Assembly (NCBI RefSeq): GCF_021729865.1 | Contig: NZ_CP063400.1 | Location: 3,224,001-3,288,000, forward strand | DNA from: Hydrogenophaga sp. SL48 | Lineage (GTDB): Bacteria; Pseudomonadota; Gammaproteobacteria; Burkholderiales; Burkholderiaceae_C | Direction of reading: 5' to 3' | DNA length: 64,000 bases | Shown: in pieces, positions 9,499 through 20,779 of the stretch | How the letters are laid out: the number at the start of each line of letters is the position of its first letter | Position numbering within the stretch: the stretch's first letter is position 1 | Position numbers and translations under genes: made by a program | The notes under the pieces: generated by a model | The model's input: only the letters and a program-made list of their open reading frames with translations | The model's database searches: none | What the model was told of the DNA's origin: nothing

Positions 9499-10437
9499 TC
9501 AGGGACCTTCGCGCGAAGGCATGCGCGCCCCCACGTGCACCTCGCCGCGCACCTCGGCCAGCTCCACCTGGCGCTGGCGCTCGGCCAGCCGTGCTTTCTC
9601 CTCGGGGCTGCGCTGGTCGTGGCAATGCGGGCAGCTCACGCCCTTCACGTACAGCGGCGACGCCTTCTCTGCCTCGCCCAGCGGCCAGCGGCATGAGCGG
9701 CACAGCTCGTGGGGGCCGGGCCGCAGCCCGTGGCCCACGCTCACGCGTTCGTCGAACACGAAGCACTCGCCCTCCCAGGTGCTCTGCCCGGGCGGCACCT
9801 CTTCGAGGTATTTGAGGATGCCGCCTTCGAGGTGATACACCTCGTCGAAACCGCGCATCTTCATCAACGCGGTGGACTTCTCGCAGCGGATGCCGCCGGT
9901 GCAGAACATCGCGACCTTCGGTTTCTTGCCGTCCTGCAGCGCGGGCTGCGCATCGAGCCAGGCCGGCAGTTCGGTGAAGGTCTTGATGTCGGGGTTGATG
10001 GCGCCCTTGAAGCTGCCGATGGCGACCTCGTAGTCGTTGCGGGTGTCGATCACGAGCACGTCGGGATCGGCCAGCAGCGCGTTCCAGTCCTGCGGTTTCA
10101 CGTACTGCCCCACCGTGCGGTTCGGGTCGAGCTCGGGCACACCGAGGGTGACGATCTCTTTCTTCAGCCGCACCTTCATGCGCAGGAAGGGCGGCTTGTC
10201 CGACCACGAGGCCTTGTGCCCCAGGGTGGCCAGGCGCGGGTCGGCATGAAGAAACGCCAGCACGGCCCGCACGCCCGCCTCGGGGCCGGCGATGGTGCCG
10301 TTGATGCCCTCGCGCGCGAGCAGCAAGGTGCCCTTGACCTGGTGGGCTTCGCACACCGCGAGCAGGGGGTCGCGCAGCGCGGCGAAGTCGGGCAGATCGA
10401 CGAACTTGTAGAGAGCGGCGGTGAGGTAGCGGGGCAT
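9499..10437 (-). CDS. trhO: Rhodanese-domain tRNA uridine hydroxylase, TrhO (UPF0176/YceA) family
   Basis: Family enzymes form 5-hydroxyuridine at tRNA position 34 using a catalytic rhodanese cysteine. It has 312 residues. An N-terminal acylphosphatase-like part ([15 protein letters not shown]...[18 protein letters not shown]) precedes a rhodanese domain with Cys179 in [13 protein letters not shown]-terminal Cys pair set (CRSC...CPHC) follows. The start [10 protein letters not shown] at 10437 is the family start; an in-frame upstream extension of 24 codons has no similarity and is rejected. The C-terminus ([18 protein letters not shown]) is unconserved. Transcribed alone. Confidence 0.9.
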   Translation of the reverse strand: MPRYLTAALYKFVDLPDFAALRDPLLAVCEAHQVKGTLLLAREGINGTIAGPEAGVRAVLAFLHADPRLATLGHKASWSDKPPFLRMKVRLKKEIVTLGVPELDPNRTVGQYVKPQDWNALLADPDVLVIDTRNDYEVAIGSFKGAINPDIKTFTELPAWLDAQPALQDGKKPKVAMFCTGGIRCEKSTALMKMRGFDEVYHLEGGILKYLEEVPPGQSTWEGECFVFDERVSVGHGLRPGPHELCRSCRWPLGEAEKASPLYVKGVSCPHCHDQRSPEEKARLAERQRQVELAEVRGEVHVGARMPSREGP

Positions 10438-10533
10438 CACCCGATTATCGGCGCCCCCTCCGATCTTCCGTCTTTGTGCATGAACACCCACACCCCGTTG
10501 TCGAGCCACACGGCAACGGGGAAGGCGTCGTCC

Positions 10534-11079
10534 TCAGCGCCCGTAGGTGGCTTGCAGCGTCACACTGCCCAGCCTTTGACCCGAGATCATGAAACCGATC
10601 AGCGCCGCCGAGGCATTGGCAGGCACCTCCAGGCGATCGGTCTTGAGCGCGTGCAAGGTGAACTGGTAGCGGTGCGGTTTGTCGCCCACGGGTGGGCAGG
10701 CACCGCCAAAGCCGGCGACACCGTAATCGGTGCGGCCCTGCTGGGCGCCCGCAGGCAGGCGCGAGCCATCGACGCGGCCAGCGTCTTCGGGCAATGCGCT
10801 GACCGTTGCCGGGATGTTGTAGACCACCCAGTGCCACCACCCCGAGCCCGTGGGCGCGTCGGGGTCGTAGGTGGTGAGCGCAAAGCTGCGCGTGCCCGCA
10901 GGCGGGTTCTGCCACGCGAGCGCCGGCGACACATTGCCACCTGTGCAGCCAAAACCGTTGAACACCTGGGGGGCACCCAGCGTGCCATGGGGTTTCACCG
11001 TGGGGCTGCTCAGGGTGAAGTCGGCGGCACCGGCGGCACCGGCCAGGCCGGCAAGAAGAAGAAAGAGGGCGGGTTTCAA
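10534..11079 (-). CDS. Exported YbhB/YbcL-type PEBP (Raf kinase inhibitor-like) protein
   Basis: Phosphatidylethanolamine-binding-protein fold; the bacterial function is poorly defined. The 181-residue product has a signal peptide (MKPALFLLLAGLAGAAGAA) for the periplasm. Typical motifs follow: NVSPALAW, YDPDAPTGSGWWHWVVYNIP, RTDYGVAGFGGACPPVGDKPHRYQFTLHALK. The start is a TTG at 11079 with GGAG 7 nt upstream, which puts the signal peptide exactly at the N-terminus. The longer in-frame reading from 11253 would bury the signal peptide and overlap the AraC gene. Confidence 0.87.
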   Translation of the reverse strand: MKPALFLLLAGLAGAAGAADFTLSSPTVKPHGTLGAPQVFNGFGCTGGNVSPALAWQNPPAGTRSFALTTYDPDAPTGSGWWHWVVYNIPATVSALPEDAGRVDGSRLPAGAQQGRTDYGVAGFGGACPPVGDKPHRYQFTLHALKTDRLEVPANASAALIGFMISGQRLGSVTLQATYGR

Positions 11080-11173
11080 ATGCAAGCTCCATGAAGGTGT
11101 GAACAGAGCTCGATGCTCGCCCCTTCTCGGGCCGCGCGCTGCCCGGTTTCCGTCAATCGCTGTGCGCGACCGG

Positions 11174-11935
11174 TCAATGTCGAACGACGGAAGGCGGCAC
11201 ACCCCAGCGCTCGCGGAACGCCGCACTGAAGCGGCTGTGCGATGCCCAGCCACAGCGTTGCGCCACCTCGCCCACCGACAAGGTCGAGGTTTGCAAGAGG
11301 CCCAAGGCGGTCTCCAGCCGCACCTCTCGCACCAGCGCCGCCAGCGAGAGGTCTTCGCTTTGCAGGCGGCGGCGCAAGGTGGATTCGCTCAGGTGAAACG
11401 CGTCGGCGAGCGCGGCCACATTCCAGTCGACGTCGGGACGCTGAGACACCAGCCGACGAACCCGCTCGCCCCAGTCCAGCCCGAGGGTGGACACCAGCCG
11501 ATGCCCACGCTCGGCCAGGAGCAACAGAACCTCCTTGGCCCGATGGCGCACCAAAGCATCGGACAGCGTGGCGTTCGTCGCGGGCAGACAGCGGCGCACC
11601 GCACCGTCCAGCTCGTCGTCCACGGCGACCACCCTGGCGCCTGCCATCGCAGCGGTTTCTTTCGTGTGCGCGAGCGCCTCGGTATCGCGAACCATGTCGT
11701 CGTCAAAGGCCAGCACCAGAGCCTCGTAGCGACCTTGCCCGCGCGGGTCGTTGACCACGTCCCACTGCGAGCCCCGCGCGATCAGCACCGCTTGCCCGGG
11801 ACCGGCATCGAAACGTTGCCCGGGTGCATGCAGCGACTTGCGGCCCCTGAGCACGAGGATGAGCGCATCCGACCGCAGGGTGAGCGTGCTCAGCCGGTAG
11901 CGCTGGGCCGCAAAAATGCGCACCCCGGGGCTCAC
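11174..11935 (-). CDS. AraC-family transcriptional regulator
   Basis: 253-residue regulator. An N-terminal cupin-like sensing half (SDALILVLRGRKSLHAPGQRFDAGPGQAVLIARGS) is followed by a C-terminal double helix-turn-helix (VAALADAFHLSESTLRRRLQSEDLSLAALVREVRLETALGLLQTSTLSVGEVAQRCGWASHSRFSAAFRERWG). The start is taken as the GTG at 11935, whose GTGA overlaps the stop of the patatin-like gene by 4 nt. An in-frame ATG at 11974 would overlap more. The overlap suggests co-transcription with the lipase, so the lipase or the downstream PEBP gene are plausible targets. The ligand is unknown. Confidence 0.87.
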   Translation of the reverse strand: MSPGVRIFAAQRYRLSTLTLRSDALILVLRGRKSLHAPGQRFDAGPGQAVLIARGSQWDVVNDPRGQGRYEALVLAFDDDMVRDTEALAHTKETAAMAGARVVAVDDELDGAVRRCLPATNATLSDALVRHRAKEVLLLLAERGHRLVSTLGLDWGERVRRLVSQRPDVDWNVAALADAFHLSESTLRRRLQSEDLSLAALVREVRLETALGLLQTSTLSVGEVAQRCGWASHSRFSAAFRERWGVPPSVVRH

Positions 11936-13020
11936 AGCGGCTCCAGCCGCGACAGGTCCGGCCGCTCCAGCCACTGCGCGAACTCGTCGGCCAGCCGCAC
12001 GGCGGCGGCCGTGGCCGCACTCCAGGCCTGCACGCGCGCGGCCAGGTTCTGGCCGTAGCGGTTGAAATCGCTGCGGTCGGGCAGGCGGCCGTGGGGCAGG
12101 GTCCGGACCCAGTCCGGGTCGGGCGCGATGACCACCATGCGGTCCAGCGCGGGGCTGGCCGCGTGCCGGCCCGTCCAGCGCTTGTCGAGCCAGCCGGGCA
12201 CCACCGCGCGCTGGAAATGCGGGTACAGCACCAGCGGCGCGGTGTCGGGCGTCTGGTAACGCAGGTGCAGGTGGTAGTCGGTGATGCCGCCGTCCCAGTA
12301 CGGCCCGGGTGGCGCGCCGGCGATGGCGTGCACCGGGCGCAGCACGAAAGGGATGGAGCAGCTGGCCTGCAGCGCGTCCATGAAGTTGCCGGCGTGAAGA
12401 CCGATCTGGCGGGTGCGGAAATCCTGCGTGCCAAAGGGCAGCGCGGCGGGCGCGTCACCGTGCAGCGAAGAAAACACCACGCGCTCCAGCCAGGCGCCCA
12501 GGGCCTTGCGCCCCAGGGCGTTGGCCACGAAGGCACCGAGATACCCCAGCGGCGTGCGCAGCGCACCGTCGCGCGCGAGCACATGGCGCCCGCGCGAGGT
12601 GACGATGTGCAGGCGGTAGCGCGGTTGGCGCAACAACTCGTCGATCCGCCCGCCGTAGAACACCTGGAGGTTGCGGGCGAACTGGCGACTGACCTGCTCG
12701 GCGGTGGGGCGCTTCTGGCCTTGCGGCAGCTCGAAGTGCTGGGCGATGTAGTCGCGCTCCAGCCGCATCAACGAAGCGACGGGGTCGTCCAGGCAGGCCG
12801 TGGCCATGCGCCAGGCGCCGATGGACGCGCCGATCAGGTCCACGGGCTGCTGGCTGCGCGGCAGCCACTCCCCAAAAATGAAACGGTCGAGCGGCCCGAG
12901 GATGAGTCCCTTGGGGCCACCCGCCGCCGCGGGGATGGCGCCCACGTCCTGCGGACGCAGGCCATGGCGTTCGATGTGGGAGCGGGCCGTTGGACCGGCA
13001 TAAAGGCGCAAGGCAGGCAT
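11932..13020 (-). CDS. Patatin-like phospholipase
   Basis: Predicted serine lipid hydrolase of 362 residues. It has a Gly-rich oxyanion segment (AAAGGPKGL, residues 31-39), the nucleophile Ser66 in GASIG and the partner Asp243 in DGG. That is the complete Ser-Asp dyad of patatins. There is no signal peptide. The ATG at 13020 gives MPALRLYAGPTARSHIERHG; a longer in-frame reading to 13281 would run over the promoter of the divergent TctC-like gene and is rejected. First gene of a two-gene unit with the AraC regulator. Confidence 0.88.
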   Translation of the reverse strand: MPALRLYAGPTARSHIERHGLRPQDVGAIPAAAGGPKGLILGPLDRFIFGEWLPRSQQPVDLIGASIGAWRMATACLDDPVASLMRLERDYIAQHFELPQGQKRPTAEQVSRQFARNLQVFYGGRIDELLRQPRYRLHIVTSRGRHVLARDGALRTPLGYLGAFVANALGRKALGAWLERVVFSSLHGDAPAALPFGTQDFRTRQIGLHAGNFMDALQASCSIPFVLRPVHAIAGAPPGPYWDGGITDYHLHLRYQTPDTAPLVLYPHFQRAVVPGWLDKRWTGRHAASPALDRMVVIAPDPDWVRTLPHGRLPDRSDFNRYGQNLAARVQAWSAATAAAVRLADEFAQWLERPDLSRLEPL

Positions 13021-13083
13021 GGCAACGCGGTGCGGATGGACCGAAAGGATGAACGGTGGCGCAGGGTCGGCAGACGGAGCCCG

Positions 13084-13117
13084 CTGACAGCCGACTGACA
13101 GCTGGCTCACCTGTAAT
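13084..13117 (+). promoter_or_regulatory. Pho-box-like direct repeat and -10 element upstream of first tctC-like gene
   Basis: CTGACAG, CCGA, CTGACAG (13084-13101) is two 7-mers at an 11-bp period. TGTAAT follows 10 bp later (13112-13117) as a candidate -10. The geometry is that of PhoB/OmpR-family response-regulator sites, which replace the -35. The same layout recurs before the second receptor gene. Confidence 0.55.
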
Positions 13118-13156
13118 GGAGCCCACATTGGAACCGATACGCAAGGGAGTCTGCAC

Positions 13157-14146
13157 ATGGATCGAAGAAGCTTGTTGACGGCCGGCGGCGCCAGCGCGTG
13201 CCTGCTCGGCATGGGCCCCGCCGCGTTCGCCCAGACACTCGCCGCTGGGCCGGCCCCCACCCGCCTGCCCGAGCTGCACATCTACATCCCCGGCGGCGCC
13301 GGTGGCGGCTGGGACCAGACCGGCCGAGCCCTGGGCGCGGCCATCCAGGCCGCCGGCATGGCCGATCGGGTGACCTACGAGAACAAGGGCGGCAAGGGCG
13401 GGACCATCGGGCTGGCCGACTTCGTCGCGCGCCACGACCGCAACCCGGCGGCGCTGATGGTCGGTGGCATGGTGATGCTGGGCGCGATCGCGCTCGGGCA
13501 GTCGAAAGCCACGCTGGACCAGGTCAGCCCCATCGCGCGGCTGACCAACGACTTCATGGTGCTGGTGTCCCGGACGGGGCAGCAGCCGGACTCCGTGGCG
13601 GCGCTGAGCCAGGCCATGCGCACCAACCTGGCCGGGGTGCGGTTCACCGGCGGTTCGGCCGGCGGCGTCGATCATGTGCTCGCCGGCATGATCGCCCTCC
13701 AGCTGCGGCAGGACGTGACGCAACTCAAGTACCTGCCCACCAGCAGCGGCCCCGAAGCCGCCGCACTGCTGGAGAAGGCACAGGCACAGGTGGCGATCTC
13801 GAGCTACAGCGAATTCCAGACCGGCATTGAAAAGAACCAGCTCACGCCGCTGGCGATGTCTTCCCGCCGAGCGCTCTACGGGGTGCCCTCCCTGCACGAA
13901 CAAGGCCTGCAGACCGACCTGAGCAACTGGCGCGCGGTGTTCGCCCCCGGGCGCATCGACGTGGCGCAACGCGAGAACCTGCGCCGCATCGTGGTCCTGG
14001 CCACCCAGCACCCCGCCTGGGCGCAGGCGCTGGAGAAAAACAAGTGGTTCAACGCCCTGCTGCACGGGCAGGACTTCGCCGGCCGGCTGGTCATCGAGCA
14101 GGGCATGGCCAGCGCCATGGCGATGATGCTCAAACTCAAGGCCTGA
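13157..14146 (+). CDS. TctC/Bug-family periplasmic substrate-binding protein (copy 1)
   Basis: Solute receptor of the tripartite tricarboxylate transporter family, expected to bind a carboxylate in the periplasm. It has 329 residues. An N-terminal signal of Tat-like form (MDRRSLLTAGGASACLLGMGPAAFAQ) precedes the receptor fold, which has the family marks IPGGAGGGWDQTGRALG, NKGGKGG and FTGGSAGGVDH. AAGGGAG lies about 9 nt before the ATG. No TctA or TctB permease gene is nearby, so it is an orphan receptor as is usual in Bordetella and Comamonadaceae. It is clearly a tandem duplicate of the next gene, with near-identical motifs throughout. Confidence 0.92.
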   Translation: MDRRSLLTAGGASACLLGMGPAAFAQTLAAGPAPTRLPELHIYIPGGAGGGWDQTGRALGAAIQAAGMADRVTYENKGGKGGTIGLADFVARHDRNPAALMVGGMVMLGAIALGQSKATLDQVSPIARLTNDFMVLVSRTGQQPDSVAALSQAMRTNLAGVRFTGGSAGGVDHVLAGMIALQLRQDVTQLKYLPTSSGPEAAALLEKAQAQVAISSYSEFQTGIEKNQLTPLAMSSRRALYGVPSLHEQGLQTDLSNWRAVFAPGRIDVAQRENLRRIVVLATQHPAWAQALEKNKWFNALLHGQDFAGRLVIEQGMASAMAMMLKLKA

Positions 14147-14216
14147 GGCCGGGCGCGAGCCGCATCGGGCCCGCCCGCGCTCCACGCCCTCGGACATCGG
14201 GTTCTCCCGGGGGCGA

Positions 14217-14250
14217 CTGACAGGCGAATGACAGCCTTTCCCGGTCGAAT
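14217..14250 (+). promoter_or_regulatory. Pho-box-like direct repeat and -10 element upstream of second tctC-like gene
   Basis: CTGACAG, GCGA, ATGACAG (14217-14234) has the same 11-bp period as the site before the first receptor gene. TCGAAT follows at the same 10-bp distance (14245-14250). Both copies then read ...AATGGA. Conservation of spacing, where the surrounding bases differ, argues for a shared regulator. Confidence 0.55.
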
Positions 14251-14285
14251 GGAATGCCCTTCCATCACCCGACGAGGCACCGCCC

Positions 14286-15287
14286 ATGATCCGCAGAAAT
14301 TGGCTGAAAACCTGTGGCGCGGCCACTGCGCTGTGGGCTGTCCATTCCCCGTCGTTCGCCCAGCAGGCGGCACCCACCGCCCGGCCGGTGCACGCGCCCA
14401 CACCACTCGCGAAGCTGACCATTTACATCCCGGGTGGTGCCGGCGGCGGCTGGGACCAGACCGGGCGCGCCCTCGGTGCCGCGATCCAGTCGGCCGGTCT
14501 GGCGCAGCAGGTGGTCTATGAAAACAAGGGCGGCAAAGGCGGCACCCTCGGTCTGACCGACTTCGTGGAGCGCTTCAACCGCGACCCCTCGGCGCTGCTG
14601 ATCGGGGGCATGGTCATGCTAGGGGCCATCGCGGTGAACCGACCGGCGGTCACGCTGGCCCAGGTCGGCCCGATCGCCCGCCTGACCAACGATTTCATGG
14701 TGCTGGTGACCCCCACCGGGGGCCGCCTCGCCGACATGAACGCGCTGAAGGACGCGATGCGCAAAAACCTGTCGTCTGTGGCGTTCACCGGGGGTTCGGC
14801 GGGCGGGGTCGATCACATGCTGGCCGGCATGATCGCGCGCCAGCTGCGTCTCGATGTGAGCCAGCTGAAGTACCTACCCACGAGCAGCGGGCGCGAAGCC
14901 ATGGCCTTGCTGGAGAAGGGTGAGGCCCAGGTCGCCATCTCCAGCTACAGCGAGTTCCAGGCGGGCATCGACAACAAGAGCCTCGCGCCCCTGGCCGTGT
15001 CGGCGCGCAAGTCGCTGCACGGCATCCCGTCACTCAACGAACTCGGCGTCAACACCGACCTCGGCAACTGGCGCGCCGTGTTCGGCCCGGGCCAGATCTC
15101 GGAGCCCGAGCGCAACCAGCTGCGCCACATCGTGATCGCCGCCACCCAGACGCCGGCCTGGAAGCAGTCGCTTCGCACGGAGAAGTGGACCGACGCCCTG
15201 ATGCACGGCGAGGAGTTCACCAAGGTGCTGATGATCGAACAGGCCATGGCCAGCGCCGTGGCCATGATGCTCAAGCTCAAGGCCTGA
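14286..15287 (+). CDS. TctC/Bug-family periplasmic substrate-binding protein (copy 2)
   Basis: Paralogue of the preceding gene: 333 residues, signal sequence MIRRNWLKTCGAATALWAVHSPSFAQQ, then the receptor fold with IPGGAGGGWDQTGRALG, NKGGKGGTLGL and FTGGSAGGVDHMLAGMIA. Both copies end (M)LKLKA. The 139-bp gap between them contains its own promoter-like repeat, so it can be expressed separately. The most divergent stretch lies just after the signal peptide, with scattered substitutions beyond it. The two may bind related but different carboxylates. The ligand cannot be told from sequence. Confidence 0.92.
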   Translation: MIRRNWLKTCGAATALWAVHSPSFAQQAAPTARPVHAPTPLAKLTIYIPGGAGGGWDQTGRALGAAIQSAGLAQQVVYENKGGKGGTLGLTDFVERFNRDPSALLIGGMVMLGAIAVNRPAVTLAQVGPIARLTNDFMVLVTPTGGRLADMNALKDAMRKNLSSVAFTGGSAGGVDHMLAGMIARQLRLDVSQLKYLPTSSGREAMALLEKGEAQVAISSYSEFQAGIDNKSLAPLAVSARKSLHGIPSLNELGVNTDLGNWRAVFGPGQISEPERNQLRHIVIAATQTPAWKQSLRTEKWTDALMHGEEFTKVLMIEQAMASAVAMMLKLKA

Positions 15288-15320
15288 ACCTGTCGTCGAT
15301 GGCGCCGGAGCGTGCGCCGC

Positions 15321-16154
15321 TCAGACGGTCGCGAAGGACTCGGACTTTTCCGTGTGACGGGTCAGGGAGGGGATTTCTTCGCCGATCACCGTGTCGGGGT
15401 CGATGCCGAGCACCAGGCCGATGGGATCGGGGTAGGTGTTGATCAGGCCTTCGCTGCCCAACGACAGCTCCTCGGCCCGCGCGCGCCAGGACGCGATGTG
15501 GATCACCCCGGCGATCGGCTCGTAGACCTCGTTGTCGAACGGGGCCACCTGGTGCTCGATGGCGTCGATCATCTTCTTGGGAAAGCGCCACTCACGGGCC
15601 AGCGCCGCGCCGACTTCGGCGTAGCTGTAGCCAAACAGGCCTTTTTCGGCGCGGGCTCGCTTGAGGTCGAGCACGGGCACGCTGCGGTCCAGGTCGATCA
15701 TCGCCTCGGGCATGCCCACGTGCATGACCAGCTCGCCGATGCCGTGCACCAGGCCCGCGGTGAAAGCCGTGTTTTCGTCGATCTTGATCGGCAGCGCGAT
15801 GTAACGCGAGAGGTTGGCGGAGTTGATGCTGTAGCGCCAGAACTGGTTGAGGTTGACGCTGCCCAGGCGGTGGAAACCGTCGCCCAGCGCGGTGGCGATC
15901 ACGAGCGCGCGGACCTTGATCAGGCCCATCATGTTCATGGCTTCGCGGGCGTTGCCCACCGTGCGGTGCAGACCGAAAAAGGCCGAGTTGGCGGTCTTGA
16001 TCAGTTTCGCGGTCAGCACCGGGTCGGACTCGATCAGGTCGGCGGCGTACAGCAGATCCACCTCTTCCCGGTCGAAGGTGTCCATGAGCTTTCGCACGAC
16101 CTTGGGCGCTGAAGGCAGCGCATGGGGCTGTTTGAGGAGTTTGTCGAGCTGCAT
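15321..16154 (-). CDS. HDOD-domain protein (copy 1)
   Basis: 277-residue cytoplasmic protein made almost entirely of an HDOD domain, a metal-less relative of HD phosphohydrolases found in signalling proteins. Marks are LPSAPKVVRKLMD, DLIESDPVLTAKLIKTANSAFFG, MMGLIKVRALVIATAL, AFTAGLVHGIGELVM and GYSYAEVGAALAREWRFPKKMIDAIEHQ. No GGDEF, EAL or receiver domain is attached. The ATG at 16154 gives MQLDKLLKQPHALPSAPK, parallel to its neighbour's MQLEALLNYPRALPAMPR. Longer in-frame readings run into the neighbouring gene. Confidence 0.88.
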   Translation of the reverse strand: MQLDKLLKQPHALPSAPKVVRKLMDTFDREEVDLLYAADLIESDPVLTAKLIKTANSAFFGLHRTVGNAREAMNMMGLIKVRALVIATALGDGFHRLGSVNLNQFWRYSINSANLSRYIALPIKIDENTAFTAGLVHGIGELVMHVGMPEAMIDLDRSVPVLDLKRARAEKGLFGYSYAEVGAALAREWRFPKKMIDAIEHQVAPFDNEVYEPIAGVIHIASWRARAEELSLGSEGLINTYPDPIGLVLGIDPDTVIGEEIPSLTRHTEKSESFATV

Positions 16155-16239
16155 GGCGATTTCCCGGTGGATGGAAAACAGTGGAACGGTGGGGAGCGCT
16201 TCGTCCAAGGCGTGGTGGACTTGAGGCCCGGCGCCGGAT

Positions 16240-17067
16240 TCACTCGATGAAAGCGGCCAGGGCCTGGCTGAAGGACCACTCGGCGGGGTCCTTGCCCAGC
16301 ACGCTGTCGAGGTCCAGCCCGAGCGTGAGCCCGACCATGTCGGGAAAGGTCGCGGCCATGCCGTTGTTGTCGAGCTGCAGTTCCTCGGCGCGCGCGCGCC
16401 AGGAGGCGAGGTGCAGCAACCCGGCCAGCGGGTCGTAGGCCTCACCCTCAAAGGGGGTGAGCTGGTTGGCCAGGGCCGACACCATTTCGTTCGGGAACTG
16501 CCATTTCTCCGCCATGCCGGCGCCCACCTGGGCGTAGCTGTAACCCAGCAGCGCCTGTTCGGCGGACGCCCGGTTCAGGTCCAGCGGCAGGGTGCTGACG
16601 TTGAGCGCCAGCATGCGGTCGGGCATGGCGATGTGCATCACCAGCACGCCGATGGCGTGGATCAGGCCTGCAGTGAACGCATTGCCCTGGTTCTGGTGCA
16701 GCACGCCCGCGAGCGAACGCGCGATGTCGGCCGCCCGCAGGCTGTAGCGCCAGAACTGTTTGAGGTCGATGCCGGGCACGTTCTTGAAGCCCGCACCCAG
16801 GGCCGCCGCCATCACCAGCGAGCGCACATGGGTCATGCCCAGCAGGGCCACGGCCTCGTCGGCGCTGCCGATCTTGCGGCTGACGCGGAAAAACGCGGAG
16901 TTCGAGAGGCGCAGCACGCGCGTGGTCAAGGCGGGATCGCGCCCGATCAGCTCGCCCACCCGTTTGGGGCTGGGGTCTTCGAGGTTCATCTCCGCCAGCA
17001 GGTCCGAAACGGCGCGCGGCATGGCCGGCAGGGCCCGGGGGTAATTGAGCAGGGCTTCGAGTTGCAT
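16240..17067 (-). CDS. HDOD-domain protein (copy 2)
   Basis: 275-residue HDOD protein, paralogous to the adjacent gene and in the same order of motifs: LPAMPRAVSDLLAEMN, LIGRDPALTTRVLRLSNSAFF, LLGMTHVRSLVMAAAL, AFTAGLIHAIGVLVMHIAMPD, SYAQVGAGMAEKWQFPNEMVSALANQ. It lies upstream of copy 1 with an 85-bp gap, so the two are likely co-transcribed. HDOD proteins act in motility, attachment and c-di-GMP-linked regulation in several proteobacteria. The role here is unknown. Confidence 0.88.
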   Translation of the reverse strand: MQLEALLNYPRALPAMPRAVSDLLAEMNLEDPSPKRVGELIGRDPALTTRVLRLSNSAFFRVSRKIGSADEAVALLGMTHVRSLVMAAALGAGFKNVPGIDLKQFWRYSLRAADIARSLAGVLHQNQGNAFTAGLIHAIGVLVMHIAMPDRMLALNVSTLPLDLNRASAEQALLGYSYAQVGAGMAEKWQFPNEMVSALANQLTPFEGEAYDPLAGLLHLASWRARAEELQLDNNGMAATFPDMVGLTLGLDLDSVLGKDPAEWSFSQALAAFIE

Positions 17068-17226
17068 GGTCTGAAGTCCGAAGGTCGTGACAAAGGGGGG
17101 TGTGACTCCCTCTCTATCGACCCGCCCGACGGCAACTTGAGGCTCGCCACAGCGCCCGGCAGGGCCCCGGGCCCGCCCGCCCCCGGCCCCGCGAAACGGA
17201 CCGCGCCCGTCCCGCGAAACGGCCGT

Positions 17227-19641
<2,415 letters not shown>

Positions 19642-19738
19642 GTCCCTCGGGGCCACGACGACCCGTTTTCATACGAAGCGGGCGAGTTTGCCACAGGGGT
19701 GGGGAGCCTCCTGGAGCTACTGGCTCCCATCCGCAGAC

Positions 19739-20725
19739 TCAGTCCGGCAAGTCCCCCAACTCCCGCTCAATCTGCTCGATGCTGGGCAAACTGGTTTGCA
19801 ACTCTGCAGGCAGCGATTCCAGCAACTTGTATTCCGCAATGCCCATGGGCTGCGTCTTGTCGCCCAGGGCGTATTCGGCCACCACCTTGTTCTTGCTCTT
19901 GCACAGCAACAGGCCGATGGTCGGGTTGTCCTGCTCGCTTTTCACCTGCCGGTCCACCGCGGTCAGATAAAAGCCCAGCTGTCCCAGATGCTCGGGCTTG
20001 AACTTGCCTGCCTTCAATTCAATCACCACATAACAGCGCAGCTTGAGGTGATAGAACAGCAAGTCGATGAAAAACTCGTCGCCGCCCACGTCCAGCAGCA
20101 CCTGCCGCCCGACGAAGGCGAATCCCGCGCCCAGCTCCAGCAGGAACTCGGTGACGTGCTTCACCAAGGCATGCTCAATATCCCGCTCCTGTGCCTCGTC
20201 GGTCAGACCGAGAAAGTCAAAGCGGTAGGGCTCTTTCAGCGACTCGTGCGCCAGATCGGACTGTGGTTTGGGCAGGCTGGCGGGGAAATTGGTGACTGCC
20301 GTACCGCTGCGTTCCAGCAGGCGGGTTTCAATCTGCATCACCAGCACATTGCGCGACCAGTTGTGCTCGATGGCCTGGGCGGCGTACCAGCGGCGCTCAG
20401 CCTCCGTGTTCAACCGGTCCAGCAAGACCAGGGTGTGGCCCCAGGGAACTTGTGCAACAGCCTGCTGCACAAATTCAGCCTCGGGCCAAGCTTCAGCGAA
20501 AGCCCGCATGTACTTGAGGTTGCGGGGAGAAAACCCCTTCATGTCCGGGAAAGCCATGCGCAGGTCGTGCGCCAGCCGCTCGATCACCTTCGTGCCCCAG
20601 CCCTGCTCAGCCTGCCGCGCCAGGATGTCGCGCGCGATCTGCCAGTACAGCAAGACCAGCTCGCGGCTCACCGCTAGAGCCGCGCGCTGCTGAGCGCTGT
20701 GGATGCGGCTGTTCAGATCGGCCAA
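19739..20725 (-). pseudogene. DUF1016/YhcG-type PDDEXK nuclease-domain gene, probably 5'-inactivated
   Basis: The reading frame encodes an N-terminal DUF1016 helical domain (LALVSRELVLLYWQIARDILAR-like, GFSPRNLKYMRAFAEAWPEAEFVQQAVAQVPWGH) and a C-terminal PDDEXK-like nuclease domain (FFIDLLFYHLKLRCYVVIELKAGKF). Such proteins often sit near restriction systems and mobile DNA. The frame continues upstream of the first usable codon (TTG at 20725) as TPDGYADW, matching the family N-terminus, to an in-frame TAG at 20752-20750. Beyond it the frame reads GCC, ATT and an ATG at 20761. A nonsense change at codon 4 is therefore likely. An IS5 copy lies 18 bp further up. Translation from the TTG, which lacks a ribosome site, would give 328 residues. 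Confidence 0.72.
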
Positions 20726-20779
20726 CCAGTCGGCGTAGCCGTCTGGGGTCTAGGCAATCATCCGGGATGCGACACCTAG

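Noticed and set aside
13084..13101. True Pho box
   Set aside because: Half-site is CTGACAG, not CTGTCAT, and the genes are carboxylate receptors; only the OmpR/PhoB-type geometry is claimed.
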